Assembly (NCBI GenBank): GCA_902598735.1
Contig: CACKCM010000001.1
Location: 62,001 to 126,000, forward strand
Source of the DNA: an uncultured Pelagibacteraceae bacterium
GTDB taxonomy: Bacteria; Pseudomonadota; Alphaproteobacteria; Pelagibacterales; Pelagibacteraceae
Length of the DNA stretch: 64,000 nt
Reading direction: 5' to 3'
Of the stretch, positions 1-8,669 are shown one piece after another (the stretch's first letter is position 1; each line of letters starts with the position of its first letter). The translations under genes and the position numbers were made by a program. The notes under the pieces are model-generated. The model was not told where the DNA came from and did not search any database. It worked only from the letters and a program-made list of their open reading frames with translations.

Positions 1-573
1 AAAAACGATGAATCTGGATCAGCAGAAAATGATAAAGTTCAAAATGAAAATGCTGAAAAAGAAAAAGAAAAAAAAGAACTAACAGTTGATGAAAAGCTTA
101 AAGAAACTGAGGAAAAATTATTAAGATCTTTAGCAGAAATTGAAAATCAAAGGCGGAGATTTGAAAAAGAAGTAAAAGATGCCTTTGAGTTTGGTTCGTT
201 TAATTTTGCAAAAGAAAGTTTAGCAATACTAGATAATTTACAAAGAGCTAAAGTTGCAATAAAAAATAATGATGCTTTAAAAAATAATAAAGACCTAGAT
301 AAATTTTTAGAAAATATAAGTATTATCGAAAAAGATTTAGTATCTATTTTTGAAAAAAATAATATCAAAAAAATTGATGCTCAGGGAAAAAAATTTGACC
401 CAAATCTCCATCAGGCAATGACTGAAATAGAGGATAATAACTCTGAAGCGGGGACAATTATTCAAGAAATTCAAGCTGGTTACATGTTGGGCGACAGATT
501 ATTAAGACCGGCTTTAGTGGCTGTAGCGAAGAAAAATAAGCAAAAAGACGAGGAAAAGAGTGAAAAAAAATGA
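1..573 (+). CDS. grpE: Nucleotide exchange factor GrpE (5' truncated by window edge)
   Basis: Frame 1 open from base 1 to TGA at 571-573; C-terminal motif HQAMTEIEDNNSEAGTIIQEIQAGYMLGDRLLRPALVAVAK is GrpE-like; directly upstream of dnaK. Confidence 0.95.
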   Translation, partial: KNDESGSAENDKVQNENAEKEKEKKELTVDEKLKETEEKLLRSLAEIENQRRRFEKEVKDAFEFGSFNFAKESLAILDNLQRAKVAIKNNDALKNNKDLDKFLENISIIEKDLVSIFEKNNIKKIDAQGKKFDPNLHQAMTEIEDNNSEAGTIIQEIQAGYMLGDRLLRPALVAVAKKNKQKDEEKSEKK

Positions 574-581
574 AAATTAAC

Positions 582-609
582 CTTGTAGAAGAAGAAAAAA
601 CACCCATAT
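582..609 (+). promoter_or_regulatory. Candidate sigma-32 (RpoH) heat-shock promoter upstream of dnaK
   Basis: CTTGTAG (582-588), 14-nt spacer, CCCATAT (603-609); resembles CTTGAA/CCCATnT consensus. Confidence 0.6.
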
Positions 610-635
610 AAAAGTTAACTAAAGGATGCAATGTA

Positions 636-2564
636 ATGAGCAAAGTAATTGGAATTGATTTAGGAACCACAAATTCATGTGTAGCTATTATGGATGGCTC
701 ACAGGCTAAAGTATTAGAAAATACAGAGGGGGCTAGAACTACCCCATCAGTTGTAGCTTTTTTAGAAAATGAGGAAAAATTAGTTGGTCAACCTGCTAAA
801 AGACAAGCGGTTACTAATGCGGGTGACACTATATTTGCTGTAAAGAGATTAATTGGTAGAAAATTTGATGGACCCTCAGTACAAAAAGATATTTCAAAAG
901 TTCCCTACAAAATTGTTAAATCAGATAATGGCGATGCCTGGGTTGAAGGTAAAAGTAAAAAGTATTCCCCTGCTCAAATTTCCGCTTTTGTTTTACAAAA
1001 GATGAAAGAAACTGCAGAAAAATATCTTGGCCAAGAAGTTACAAAAGCTGTAATTACTGTACCTGCTTATTTTAATGACTCACAAAGACAAGCAACGAAA
1101 GATGCAGGTAAGATTGCTGGACTTGAAGTTTTAAGAATAATTAATGAACCAACAGCAGCTTCCTTAGCTTATGGTTTGGATAAAAAAGGTGGAAAAAAGA
1201 TTGCTGTATATGATTTAGGTGGTGGAACATTTGATATCTCGATTTTAGAAATTGGTGACGGTGTATTTGAAGTCAAATCAACTAATGGAGATACTTTTTT
1301 AGGTGGCGAGGATTTCGATGATACAATAGTTGAGTATCTTGCATCAGAATTCAAAAAAGACAATGGTATTGATTTAAAAACTGATAAACTTGCTCTTCAA
1401 AGATTAAAAGAGGCAGCAGAAAAAGCAAAAATCGAACTTTCTTCTGCAGCTCAAACTGAGATTAATTTGCCATTTATTACTGCAGATAAATCTGGCCCAA
1501 AACATTTAAATTTAAAATTTACAAGAGCTAAACTAGAAGCTTTAGTTCAAACTTTAGTTGATAGAACTTTGGAGCCTTGTAAAACAGCTTTAAAGGACTC
1601 AGGATTTTCTGCAGCGGAAATAAACGAAGTTGTTCTAGTAGGAGGAATGACCAGAATGCCTAAAATAATTGAAACTGTAAAAACTTTTTTTGGTAAAGAG
1701 CCAAATAAAAGCGTTAATCCAGATGAAGTAGTTGCAATGGGCGCTGCAATTCAAGGTGGTGTCTTGCAAGGGGATGTAAAAGACGTTCTGCTTTTAGATG
1801 TAACTCCTCTTTCTTTAGGAATTGAAACTCTCGGTGGGGTGTCTACAAAATTAATCGAAAAAAATACGACAATACCTACTAAAAAAAGCCAAGTATTTTC
1901 TACAGCTGAGGACAATCAACCAGCAGTTTCTATTAGAGTTCTTCAAGGAGAAAGAGAGATGGCTGCTGATAATAAAATTTTAGGAAACTTTGAATTGGTA
2001 GGGATACCTCCAGCACCAAGAGGAACTCCACAAATCGAGGTTACATTTGATATTGATGCTAATGGAATAGTTAGTGTATCTGCAAAAGACAAAGGAACAG
2101 GTAAAGAACAAAAGATTCAAATCCAAGCTTCTGGCGGTTTATCTGAAGAAGAAATTCAGAAAATGGTTAAAGACGCTGAAGCTAATAAAGAGGCAGATAA
2201 AAAGAAAAGGGAAACTGTTGATGCGAGAAACCAAGCTGACAGTCTTGTTTTTTCAACAGAAAAAAGTTTAAAAGAACATGGTGAAAAAATTTCAGCTGAG
2301 GAAAAAAAAGCAATAGAGAATGGAATTTCTGATCTAAAAAAATCATTAGAAGGATCAGACATCGAAGATATTAAGAAAAAAACACAGAATTTAATTCAAG
2401 TATCTATGAAATTAGGTGAAGCAGTATACAAAAGCCAGCAAAAACCAAATGATAATAATAAAGGTGATGATGGGCCAAAAAATCCTAAATCTAATGAAAA
2501 AGATAATGTTGTCGATGCAGATTTTGAAGACGTAAAAGAAGAAGATAAAGAAAAAAGCGCCTAA
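636..2564 (+). CDS. dnaK: Chaperone DnaK (Hsp70)
   Basis: 642 aa, [17 protein letters not shown]..., full-length Hsp70. Confidence 0.99.
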   Translation: MSKVIGIDLGTTNSCVAIMDGSQAKVLENTEGARTTPSVVAFLENEEKLVGQPAKRQAVTNAGDTIFAVKRLIGRKFDGPSVQKDISKVPYKIVKSDNGDAWVEGKSKKYSPAQISAFVLQKMKETAEKYLGQEVTKAVITVPAYFNDSQRQATKDAGKIAGLEVLRIINEPTAASLAYGLDKKGGKKIAVYDLGGGTFDISILEIGDGVFEVKSTNGDTFLGGEDFDDTIVEYLASEFKKDNGIDLKTDKLALQRLKEAAEKAKIELSSAAQTEINLPFITADKSGPKHLNLKFTRAKLEALVQTLVDRTLEPCKTALKDSGFSAAEINEVVLVGGMTRMPKIIETVKTFFGKEPNKSVNPDEVVAMGAAIQGGVLQGDVKDVLLLDVTPLSLGIETLGGVSTKLIEKNTTIPTKKSQVFSTAEDNQPAVSIRVLQGEREMAADNKILGNFELVGIPPAPRGTPQIEVTFDIDANGIVSVSAKDKGTGKEQKIQIQASGGLSEEEIQKMVKDAEANKEADKKKRETVDARNQADSLVFSTEKSLKEHGEKISAEEKKAIENGISDLKKSLEGSDIEDIKKKTQNLIQVSMKLGEAVYKSQQKPNDNNKGDDGPKNPKSNEKDNVVDADFEDVKEEDKEKSA

Positions 2565-2587
2565 GTTTAAAAATAAGGAGACGTCCT

Positions 2588-3712
2588 GTGGCTAAAAGAG
2601 ATTGTTATGATGTCTTAGGTGTTCCTAAAGGAGCTTCAAAAGATGATATCAAAAAAGCTTATAGAAAATTAGCATTAAAATACCACCCAGATAAAAATAA
2701 AGGCGATAAAGTTTCTGAGGAAAAGTTTAAAGAAGCAAGTGAAGCCTATCACATACTTTCTGATGAAAAAAGAAAAGCAAACTATGATCAATTTGGTCAT
2801 GCAGCTTTTGAAGGTAGTGGAGGTGGAGGTGGATTTCAAGGCTTTGGTGGTTTTGATAGTTCATCTTTCTCAGATATTTTTGAAGATTTTTTTAGTGACT
2901 TTGGTGGAAGCTCTTCAAGAAGAGCTAGTAACAGAGGAAATGATTTAAGATATGATGTTAGTATAAACTTGGAAGAAGCTTATAAAGGCACTGAAAAAAA
3001 TGTAAGATATACAACTTACAAATCATGTAAATCATGTTCAGGAAGCGGTGCAGCAAAAGGCTCTAAACCGTTAAGATGTGATTATTGTTCTGGAAGAGGT
3101 AAAGTAAGAACAAATCAAGGATTCTTTACAGTTCAACAAACGTGTCCACAATGTAGCGGTTATGGAGAAATGATTGGAACTCCTTGCAACAGTTGCAGTG
3201 GCAACGGCAAAACTCAATCAAACGAAAACGTTACTGTCAAAATTCCAAAAGGGGTTGACGATGGCACAAGAATAAGATTGTCAGGCAAAGGTGAGGCAGG
3301 TTCAAAAGGAGGTTCTAGTGGAGATTTATACTTATTTATATCTATTGATAATCATAATATTTTTAAAAGATCAGATGAAAATTTATATTATGAATTGCCA
3401 ATTTCATTTTCAGATGCAGCATTAGGGTCTTCAGTAGAGGTTCCGTCTATTGACGGGGGAAAATCTAAAATTAAAATACCTTCTGGTACACAACATGGAA
3501 AACAGTTTAGATTGAAAGGTAAAGGAATGCCTGTTCTTAGAAGGAACGTATATGGAGATCTTTATATAAGAGTTGTAACCCAAGTACCAACATCACTGTC
3601 GAAAAGACAAAAGGAAATATTAGAAGAGTTTAATAAGATCGAAAATGATAAACCAGATCCAGTTATTAAGAGCTTTTTTGAAAAAGCTAAAAAATTCTGG
3701 AAAAAAACCTAA
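2588..3712 (+). CDS. dnaJ: Chaperone DnaJ
   Basis: J domain with HPD, G/F region, four CxxCxGxG zinc repeats; GTG start preceded by AAGGAG. Confidence 0.98.
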   Translation: MAKRDCYDVLGVPKGASKDDIKKAYRKLALKYHPDKNKGDKVSEEKFKEASEAYHILSDEKRKANYDQFGHAAFEGSGGGGGFQGFGGFDSSSFSDIFEDFFSDFGGSSSRRASNRGNDLRYDVSINLEEAYKGTEKNVRYTTYKSCKSCSGSGAAKGSKPLRCDYCSGRGKVRTNQGFFTVQQTCPQCSGYGEMIGTPCNSCSGNGKTQSNENVTVKIPKGVDDGTRIRLSGKGEAGSKGGSSGDLYLFISIDNHNIFKRSDENLYYELPISFSDAALGSSVEVPSIDGGKSKIKIPSGTQHGKQFRLKGKGMPVLRRNVYGDLYIRVVTQVPTSLSKRQKEILEEFNKIENDKPDPVIKSFFEKAKKFWKKT

Positions 3713-3717
3713 TTTAA

Positions 3718-3885
3718 ATGGAGACTGATCAAATCATGTCTGCAATATTTCTTATTGCAGTTCTTGCACTAATCTTACCTGGTTTTTTATCCACGAATAA
3801 TAAGTTAAAGCAATTTTTAAGTAATTTATCTATCTGGACTATAATTGTGCTAGTGATTATTGTAGTTATTTATTTAATTAGATAA
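3718..3885 (+). CDS. Small (55 aa) two-helix membrane protein, not in supplied ORF list
   Basis: METDQIMSAIFLIAVLALILPGFLSTNNKLKQFLSNLSIWTIIVLVIIVVIYLIR*; stop TAA overlaps dapB ATG (TAATG). Confidence 0.7.
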   Translation: METDQIMSAIFLIAVLALILPGFLSTNNKLKQFLSNLSIWTIIVLVIIVVIYLIR

Positions 3886-4661
3886 TGAAAAAAATTAATT
3901 TGGCTATAACAGGGTGCATGGGTAGAATGGGTCAACAGCTCATTAAATCTGCAAATAAGGATAAAGCTTTTAAAATAATATCTTTGACAGAAAGCAGAAA
4001 AATAAACAAAAAAGTATTAGGAATTAGTCCAGAAATTAATTCAATTAATGCATTTAAAAAAGCCAACGTAATCATAGATTTTACCGTTCCTAAGTGCACA
4101 TTGGAGATGCTTAAAATTGCTATTAAATTAAAAAAGAAAGTTGTAATTGGAACAACAGGATTTACGAAAAGAGAGGAAAAATTAATTAAGAGGTTTTCTA
4201 ATAAAATTCCAATATTGAAAGCTGGAAATATGAGTCTAGGTGTAAATCTGTTAATGTATTTAACAGAAATTACTTCAAGATCACTCGGTAAAATATTTTT
4301 AAGTAAAGTTTACGAAGTTCATCACAAACACAAAAAAGATTATCCGTCTGGAACAGCTTTAATGCTTGGTAAAGGAATAGCGGTTGGAAAAAATAAAGAA
4401 TTTCATAGTTTAGTTGGTAAAAAATATTTAAATAAAAAATCTTTTCCCTACGGAAATAAGGTCAATTTTAATTCAATAAGAAAGGGAGATATAATTGGGA
4501 AACATGAAGTATCTTTTTCTAGCGGTAAAGAAATAGTAAAATTAAATCATGAATCTTTTGATAGAGCGCTTTACTCTGAAGGAGCTTTAACTGCTGCAAA
4601 ATGGTTATCTAATAAAAAATCTGGTTTATACTCCATGAGAGATCTTTTAAACTTTAAGTGA
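3885..4661 (+). CDS. dapB: 4-hydroxy-tetrahydrodipicolinate reductase
   Basis: GCMGRMGQ N-terminus, EVHHKHKKDYPSGTAL motif. Confidence 0.97.
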   Translation: MKKINLAITGCMGRMGQQLIKSANKDKAFKIISLTESRKINKKVLGISPEINSINAFKKANVIIDFTVPKCTLEMLKIAIKLKKKVVIGTTGFTKREEKLIKRFSNKIPILKAGNMSLGVNLLMYLTEITSRSLGKIFLSKVYEVHHKHKKDYPSGTALMLGKGIAVGKNKEFHSLVGKKYLNKKSFPYGNKVNFNSIRKGDIIGKHEVSFSSGKEIVKLNHESFDRALYSEGALTAAKWLSNKKSGLYSMRDLLNFK

Positions 4662-5311
4662 ATAATAGGGAAAAATCAAAGATCATAATTAGGATTTTAA
4701 ATAAAACTTATCCTAAAGTTCCTATACCTTTAAATTATAAAAATACTTTTACTCTTCTAGTATCAGTGTTGCTTTCAGCACAATGTACTGATGTGAATGT
4801 CAATAATGTAACTAAAAGTATCTATCCAAGATATAACAAGCCTAAGCACTTTGTAAAATTAGGCAGAAAAAAAATTGAAAAATTGATAAAAAGAATTGGA
4901 ATTTTTAGAATTAAAGCAAAGAGTATTTTTTATTTATCAAAAACATTAATTGAAAAATACAAAGGAAAAGTGCCAAATACTTATGAGGAACTAGAACAAT
5001 TACCGGGTGTTGGTCATAAAACTGCTAGTGTAGTTATGTCACAAGGTTTTGGTTATCCTGCTTTTCCTGTAGATACTCATATACATAGATTAGCCCAGAG
5101 ATGGGGCCTCACAAACGGAAAAAATGTTTTACAAACCGAAGAGGATTTAAAAAAAATTTTTCCTAAGAAATTTTGGAATAGGCTACACCTACAAATCATT
5201 TGGTATGGAAGAGAGTATTGTAAAGCAAGAGACTGTTATGGAATTACTTGTAAAATTTGCAAAAGCTGTTATCCAAATAGAAAAAAGCCGATAAAAACCA
5301 AAAAAGCATGA
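4658..5311 (+). CDS. nth: Endonuclease III
   Basis: LPGVGHKTASVV HhH motif, VDTHIHR, C-terminal Cys cluster for 4Fe-4S. Confidence 0.97.
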   Translation: MNNREKSKIIIRILNKTYPKVPIPLNYKNTFTLLVSVLLSAQCTDVNVNNVTKSIYPRYNKPKHFVKLGRKKIEKLIKRIGIFRIKAKSIFYLSKTLIEKYKGKVPNTYEELEQLPGVGHKTASVVMSQGFGYPAFPVDTHIHRLAQRWGLTNGKNVLQTEEDLKKIFPKKFWNRLHLQIIWYGREYCKARDCYGITCKICKSCYPNRKKPIKTKKA

Positions 5312-5318
5312 TCTATTA

Positions 5319-6248
5319 ATGAAAATTCTGGGAATAGGAAACGCTATCGTAGATGTCCTTTGTAAAGTGGAGGATAGTTTTATTAAAAATAATTCTTTAA
5401 CAAAAAGTACAATGAAATTAGTTGATGAAAAAGAATTCAGTTCATTATTATCAAGTGTTAAGATTTCAGAAACAGTAGCTGGTGGTTCAGTAGCAAATTC
5501 AATTGTCGGGTTATCTCAATTAGGAAATAACGTGGGTTTTATCGGGAAGGTTAGTGATGATGAACTAGGCATCAAATACGAAGAAGGTTTAAAAAAGGAA
5601 AAAGTCAAATACTTTTATTCAAAGAAGAAGGAAAAGATACCGACTGGGACATGTTTAATTTTAATAACTCCAGACTCTGAAAGAACCATGGTAACTTTTT
5701 TAGGCACTGCAGGAAAAATTAATGAGGATGATATCGATGAGAATGCAATAAAAAAAAGTGAAATTTTATTTTTAGAAGGATATTTATGGGATGAAGGTGA
5801 GCCAAAAAAAGCTTTTGATAAAGCAATTAATTTCGCTAATAAAGTAGCTATGTCCTTATCAGATTTGTTTTGTGTTGAAAGACACAAAGCTAATTTCTTA
5901 GATTTAGTAAAAAATAAACTTGATATAACTTTTGCAAACGAACAAGAGATAATGTCTTTAATAAATACTTCTAACTTTAATGATGTAATTGAATTTTCAA
6001 AAAAAATTAAAAAATTGATTATTATCACACGGGGAGATAAAGGAGCATTGGCTATAAACAGTGATGAAGTTGTTGAATGCCCAGCAAATCAAAATCTTAA
6101 AATTATTGATCTAACAGGTGCTGGTGACTTGTTTGCAGGAGGATTTCTTCATGGTTTTATAAATGGAAAAACTATTAAAGAAAGTTTAATCAAAGGAACA
6201 GAAATGTCCTCAAAAATAATTCAGATAATTGGTGCTAGAATAAAATAA
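5319..6248 (+). CDS. PfkB-family carbohydrate/adenosine kinase
   Basis: GNAIVDVL..., AGGSVANSI, DLTGAGDLFAGGFL PfkB signature. Confidence 0.92.
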   Translation: MKILGIGNAIVDVLCKVEDSFIKNNSLTKSTMKLVDEKEFSSLLSSVKISETVAGGSVANSIVGLSQLGNNVGFIGKVSDDELGIKYEEGLKKEKVKYFYSKKKEKIPTGTCLILITPDSERTMVTFLGTAGKINEDDIDENAIKKSEILFLEGYLWDEGEPKKAFDKAINFANKVAMSLSDLFCVERHKANFLDLVKNKLDITFANEQEIMSLINTSNFNDVIEFSKKIKKLIIITRGDKGALAINSDEVVECPANQNLKIIDLTGAGDLFAGGFLHGFINGKTIKESLIKGTEMSSKIIQIIGARIK

Positions 6249-6249
6249 T

Positions 6250-6357
6250 TTATTTTTTTCTTCTTTTAAAACTTCCTTTGCCTTTTTTTGGCTTAACAAT
6301 TCTTTTCCTATATTTATTTGTAAAAAGATCTATTGCTATCTTGTTTCTTTTTTTCAC
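6250..6357 (-). CDS. 35-aa ArfA-like (alternative ribosome-rescue factor A) mini-protein, not in supplied ORF list
   Basis: GTG start at 6357 overlaps the upstream TGA stop; VKKRNKIAIDLFTNKYRKRIVKPKKGKGSFKRRKK*; resembles the ArfA core [29 protein letters not shown]. Confidence 0.7.
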   Translation of the reverse strand: MKKRNKIAIDLFTNKYRKRIVKPKKGKGSFKRRKK

Positions 6358-6959
6358 AAATAATATCCCTTTTTATTATTGAGTATAAATTTCTCGTCCA
6401 AGAATTTATCTGATATTTTTTTTCTCAATCTATAGATATGTGTTTCAACGGTATGAGTATCTGTATTAGATGAATAATTCCAAACAGATGCTAAAATATA
6501 ATCTTTTGAAATTGGAGTTTTACTTTCTAGGAATAATTCAAGAAGTTGAACTTCTTTTTCAGTTAAAATAATAAAATTATTTAATTTAGATAACCTTTTC
6601 TCGTTTTTATTTAATAAATAACTCTTAATCTGAATTGAAGAATTTTTATTGAATTTTTTTTTAGCAACTGTGCTCTCTACAATAGCGTTAATTTCTTTTA
6701 AAGTGGTAGGCAGTGATAAATTAGCATCGTATAGATTTTTTAAGTCTCTTTTTTTTCCTAAACATATTTTTATACCCTCACTGCTATCAATATACGCTTT
6801 TTGTTTCTTATTTGACAAAACATCAGTATGAAACAATATAATGCTCGGTTTTTCATTATTATGATCTAAAAAAGGATTAAACTTTAAAAATATTTTTAAT
6901 TCATTTAAAGTTGAAATAAATGAAGTGGGGCCTAAAATTTGAACATTTAAGTTATGCAT
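6354..6959 (-). CDS. Orphan OmpR/PhoB-type winged-helix regulator with degenerate receiver
   Basis: C-terminal LTEKEVQLLELFLES...VETHIYRLRKKI...KKGYYL is a Trans_reg_C wHTH; N-terminus lacks the phospho-acceptor Asp. Confidence 0.8.
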   Translation of the reverse strand: MHNLNVQILGPTSFISTLNELKIFLKFNPFLDHNNEKPSIILFHTDVLSNKKQKAYIDSSEGIKICLGKKRDLKNLYDANLSLPTTLKEINAIVESTVAKKKFNKNSSIQIKSYLLNKNEKRLSKLNNFIILTEKEVQLLELFLESKTPISKDYILASVWNYSSNTDTHTVETHIYRLRKKISDKFLDEKFILNNKKGYYL

Positions 6960-7454
6960 ATTTTAATTAATAAAAAATATCTAATTTATAAAGACTATAA
7001 AGCAAAATGTGCAATAGGTAAAAGGGGAATTGGTTATAAAAAAAAAGAGGGCGATTTAATAACTCCAATCGGATTATTTAAAATCAAGTATATTTTATAT
7101 AGAAAAGATAGAATAAAAAAACTTAAAACAAAGTTAAAAAAAATTATTATTAATAAAAAAATGGGTTGGTGTAATGATCCATATTCAAAACATTATAATA
7201 AACTTATTAAGTTGCCATCAAATTATAGTCATGAGAAAATTTATAGGAAAGATAATATCTACGATATAATATTAGTTTTAAACTACAATATGAGTCCTAT
7301 AATCAAAAATAAAGGTAGTGCAATTTTTATTCATATCGCAAGAAGAAACTTAAAAAAAACAGAAGGATGTATTGCTTTAAAAAAATTGCATCTTTTAAAA
7401 GTTATTAATAAATTGAAAAATAATACACAAGTTAAGATCTTGAACCAAAAATAG
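6954..7454 (+). CDS. L,D-transpeptidase (YkuD) family protein
   Basis: GDLITPIGLFKI..., AIFIHIARRNLKKTEGCIAL catalytic His/Cys motif. Confidence 0.85.
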   Translation: MHILINKKYLIYKDYKAKCAIGKRGIGYKKKEGDLITPIGLFKIKYILYRKDRIKKLKTKLKKIIINKKMGWCNDPYSKHYNKLIKLPSNYSHEKIYRKDNIYDIILVLNYNMSPIIKNKGSAIFIHIARRNLKKTEGCIALKKLHLLKVINKLKNNTQVKILNQK

Positions 7455-8082
7455 AACTACCAATTCTAATAAATGTAGATCCATTTTTTATAGCTTCAAC
7501 ATAATCTGCAGACATACCCATGCTCATATTTTCTAGGGATAAAGATTTATTTAATTCATTTAGAAGTTTAAAATATTTTTCAGCATTTTGATCCACGGGC
7601 GGTATTATCATTAAACCTATAATCTTAAGATTAATTTCATTAACACAATAATTATAAAACTCATCTAATTGATGAATAGGAATGCCAGATTTTTGAATTT
7701 CGTTACCGATATTTACCTGAATAAAATATTCCAACTTTTTATTTAAATTTATTTGATATTTAGCAAGAGCATCTGCTAATTTTTGATTATCAAGTGAATG
7801 GATATAATCAAAAAGTTTTACAGCGTCTTTAGCTTTATTGCTCTGTAATTTGCCAATCATATGTAATTTTAAATAACTATTATTTTTTTTAAATTCTGTC
7901 CATTTTGCTGAGGCTTCTTGAACTTTATTTTCACCAAAATGCAAATGACCATAATCTATTAGCGGTTTTATATAATCAAAATCAAAAGTTTTACTTACAG
8001 CTATAATATTAACCAATTTATCTGGTTTTAAGGAATCAATTTTAAATTTTATTTTTTCAAATCTATCTATTATTGTACTCAT
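7432..8082 (-). CDS. YggS/PLPBP family pyridoxal phosphate homeostasis protein
   Basis: IIAVSKTF..., HFGENKVQEA, HMIGKLQSNKAKDAV, SMGMSADYVEAIKNGSTFIRIGSSIFG. Confidence 0.95.
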   Translation of the reverse strand: MSTIIDRFEKIKFKIDSLKPDKLVNIIAVSKTFDFDYIKPLIDYGHLHFGENKVQEASAKWTEFKKNNSYLKLHMIGKLQSNKAKDAVKLFDYIHSLDNQKLADALAKYQINLNKKLEYFIQVNIGNEIQKSGIPIHQLDEFYNYCVNEINLKIIGLMIIPPVDQNAEKYFKLLNELNKSLSLENMSMGMSADYVEAIKNGSTFIRIGSSIFGSRS

Positions 8083-8652
8083 ATGTTTATAATTAAAAAT
8101 AAATATTATTTTATAATTGAAAATATCAAAGATATTGATTTAAAAAACATAAAAAAACGTAATAAATTTTTTATAATTTATAGAAATAATAAAAAAATCG
8201 ATAGAATTAGTGATTTATTTAAGTTTAGACAAAAATGTAAATCGAAATCAATTAAATTTTACGTAGCCAATGATATTAAATTGGCTATTTCCATAAACTC
8301 TGACGGCATTTATTTATCCTCATATAATAAAGATTTAAAGTTTTTATGTTTTAAAAAAAAAAATTTTGAAATAATTGGTTCAGCACATAATTTTAGGGAA
8401 ATTTCAGCTAAAATTAGGCAAGGATGCAGTCTAATTTTACTATCTAAATTATTTTTAGTTGATTATGATAAAAACTCAGCATATTTAGGAGTTATAAAGT
8501 TTAATAATTATTTTAAAATATCAACGAAATTAATTCCACTTGGTGGTATTAAATCTAATAATTTAAACAGACTTAATAACGTTTCTTGCGATAGTTTTGC
8601 TTTAATGTCGGAAGTAAAAAAAAAGCCGGCTATTGCTAGCCGGCTTTTTTAA
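8083..8652 (+). CDS. ThiE/TenI-like thiamine phosphate synthase family protein
   Basis: KFYVANDIKLAISINSDGIYLS, IIGSAHNFREISAKIRQGCSLILLS, LIPLGGI motifs, divergent. Confidence 0.75.
   Translation: MFIIKNKYYFIIENIKDIDLKNIKKRNKFFIIYRNNKKIDRISDLFKFRQKCKSKSIKFYVANDIKLAISINSDGIYLSSYNKDLKFLCFKKKNFEIIGSAHNFREISAKIRQGCSLILLSKLFLVDYDKNSAYLGVIKFNNYFKISTKLIPLGGIKSNNLNRLNNVSCDSFALMSEVKKKPAIASRLF
8615..8651. terminator. Bidirectional intrinsic terminator overlapping the thiE-like 3' end
   Basis: AAAAAAGCCGGCTA-TTGC-TAGCCGGCTTTTTT inverted repeat flanked by A- and T-runs. Confidence 0.9.
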
Positions 8653-8669
8653 ATAACTTTATAAGTTAA

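Noticed and set aside
1169-1363. Minus-strand ORF opposite dnaK (also 2074..2271, 2156..2362)
   Set aside because: Lies fully within an unmistakable dnaK frame; composition is the antisense shadow of coding sequence
3787-3795. TTATCCACG DnaA-box-like sequence
   Set aside because: Isolated match inside a coding ORF, 31 kb from the putative origin; expected by chance
5615-6028. 137-aa minus ORF opposite the PfkB kinase
   Set aside because: Antisense shadow with no recognisable domain or start context
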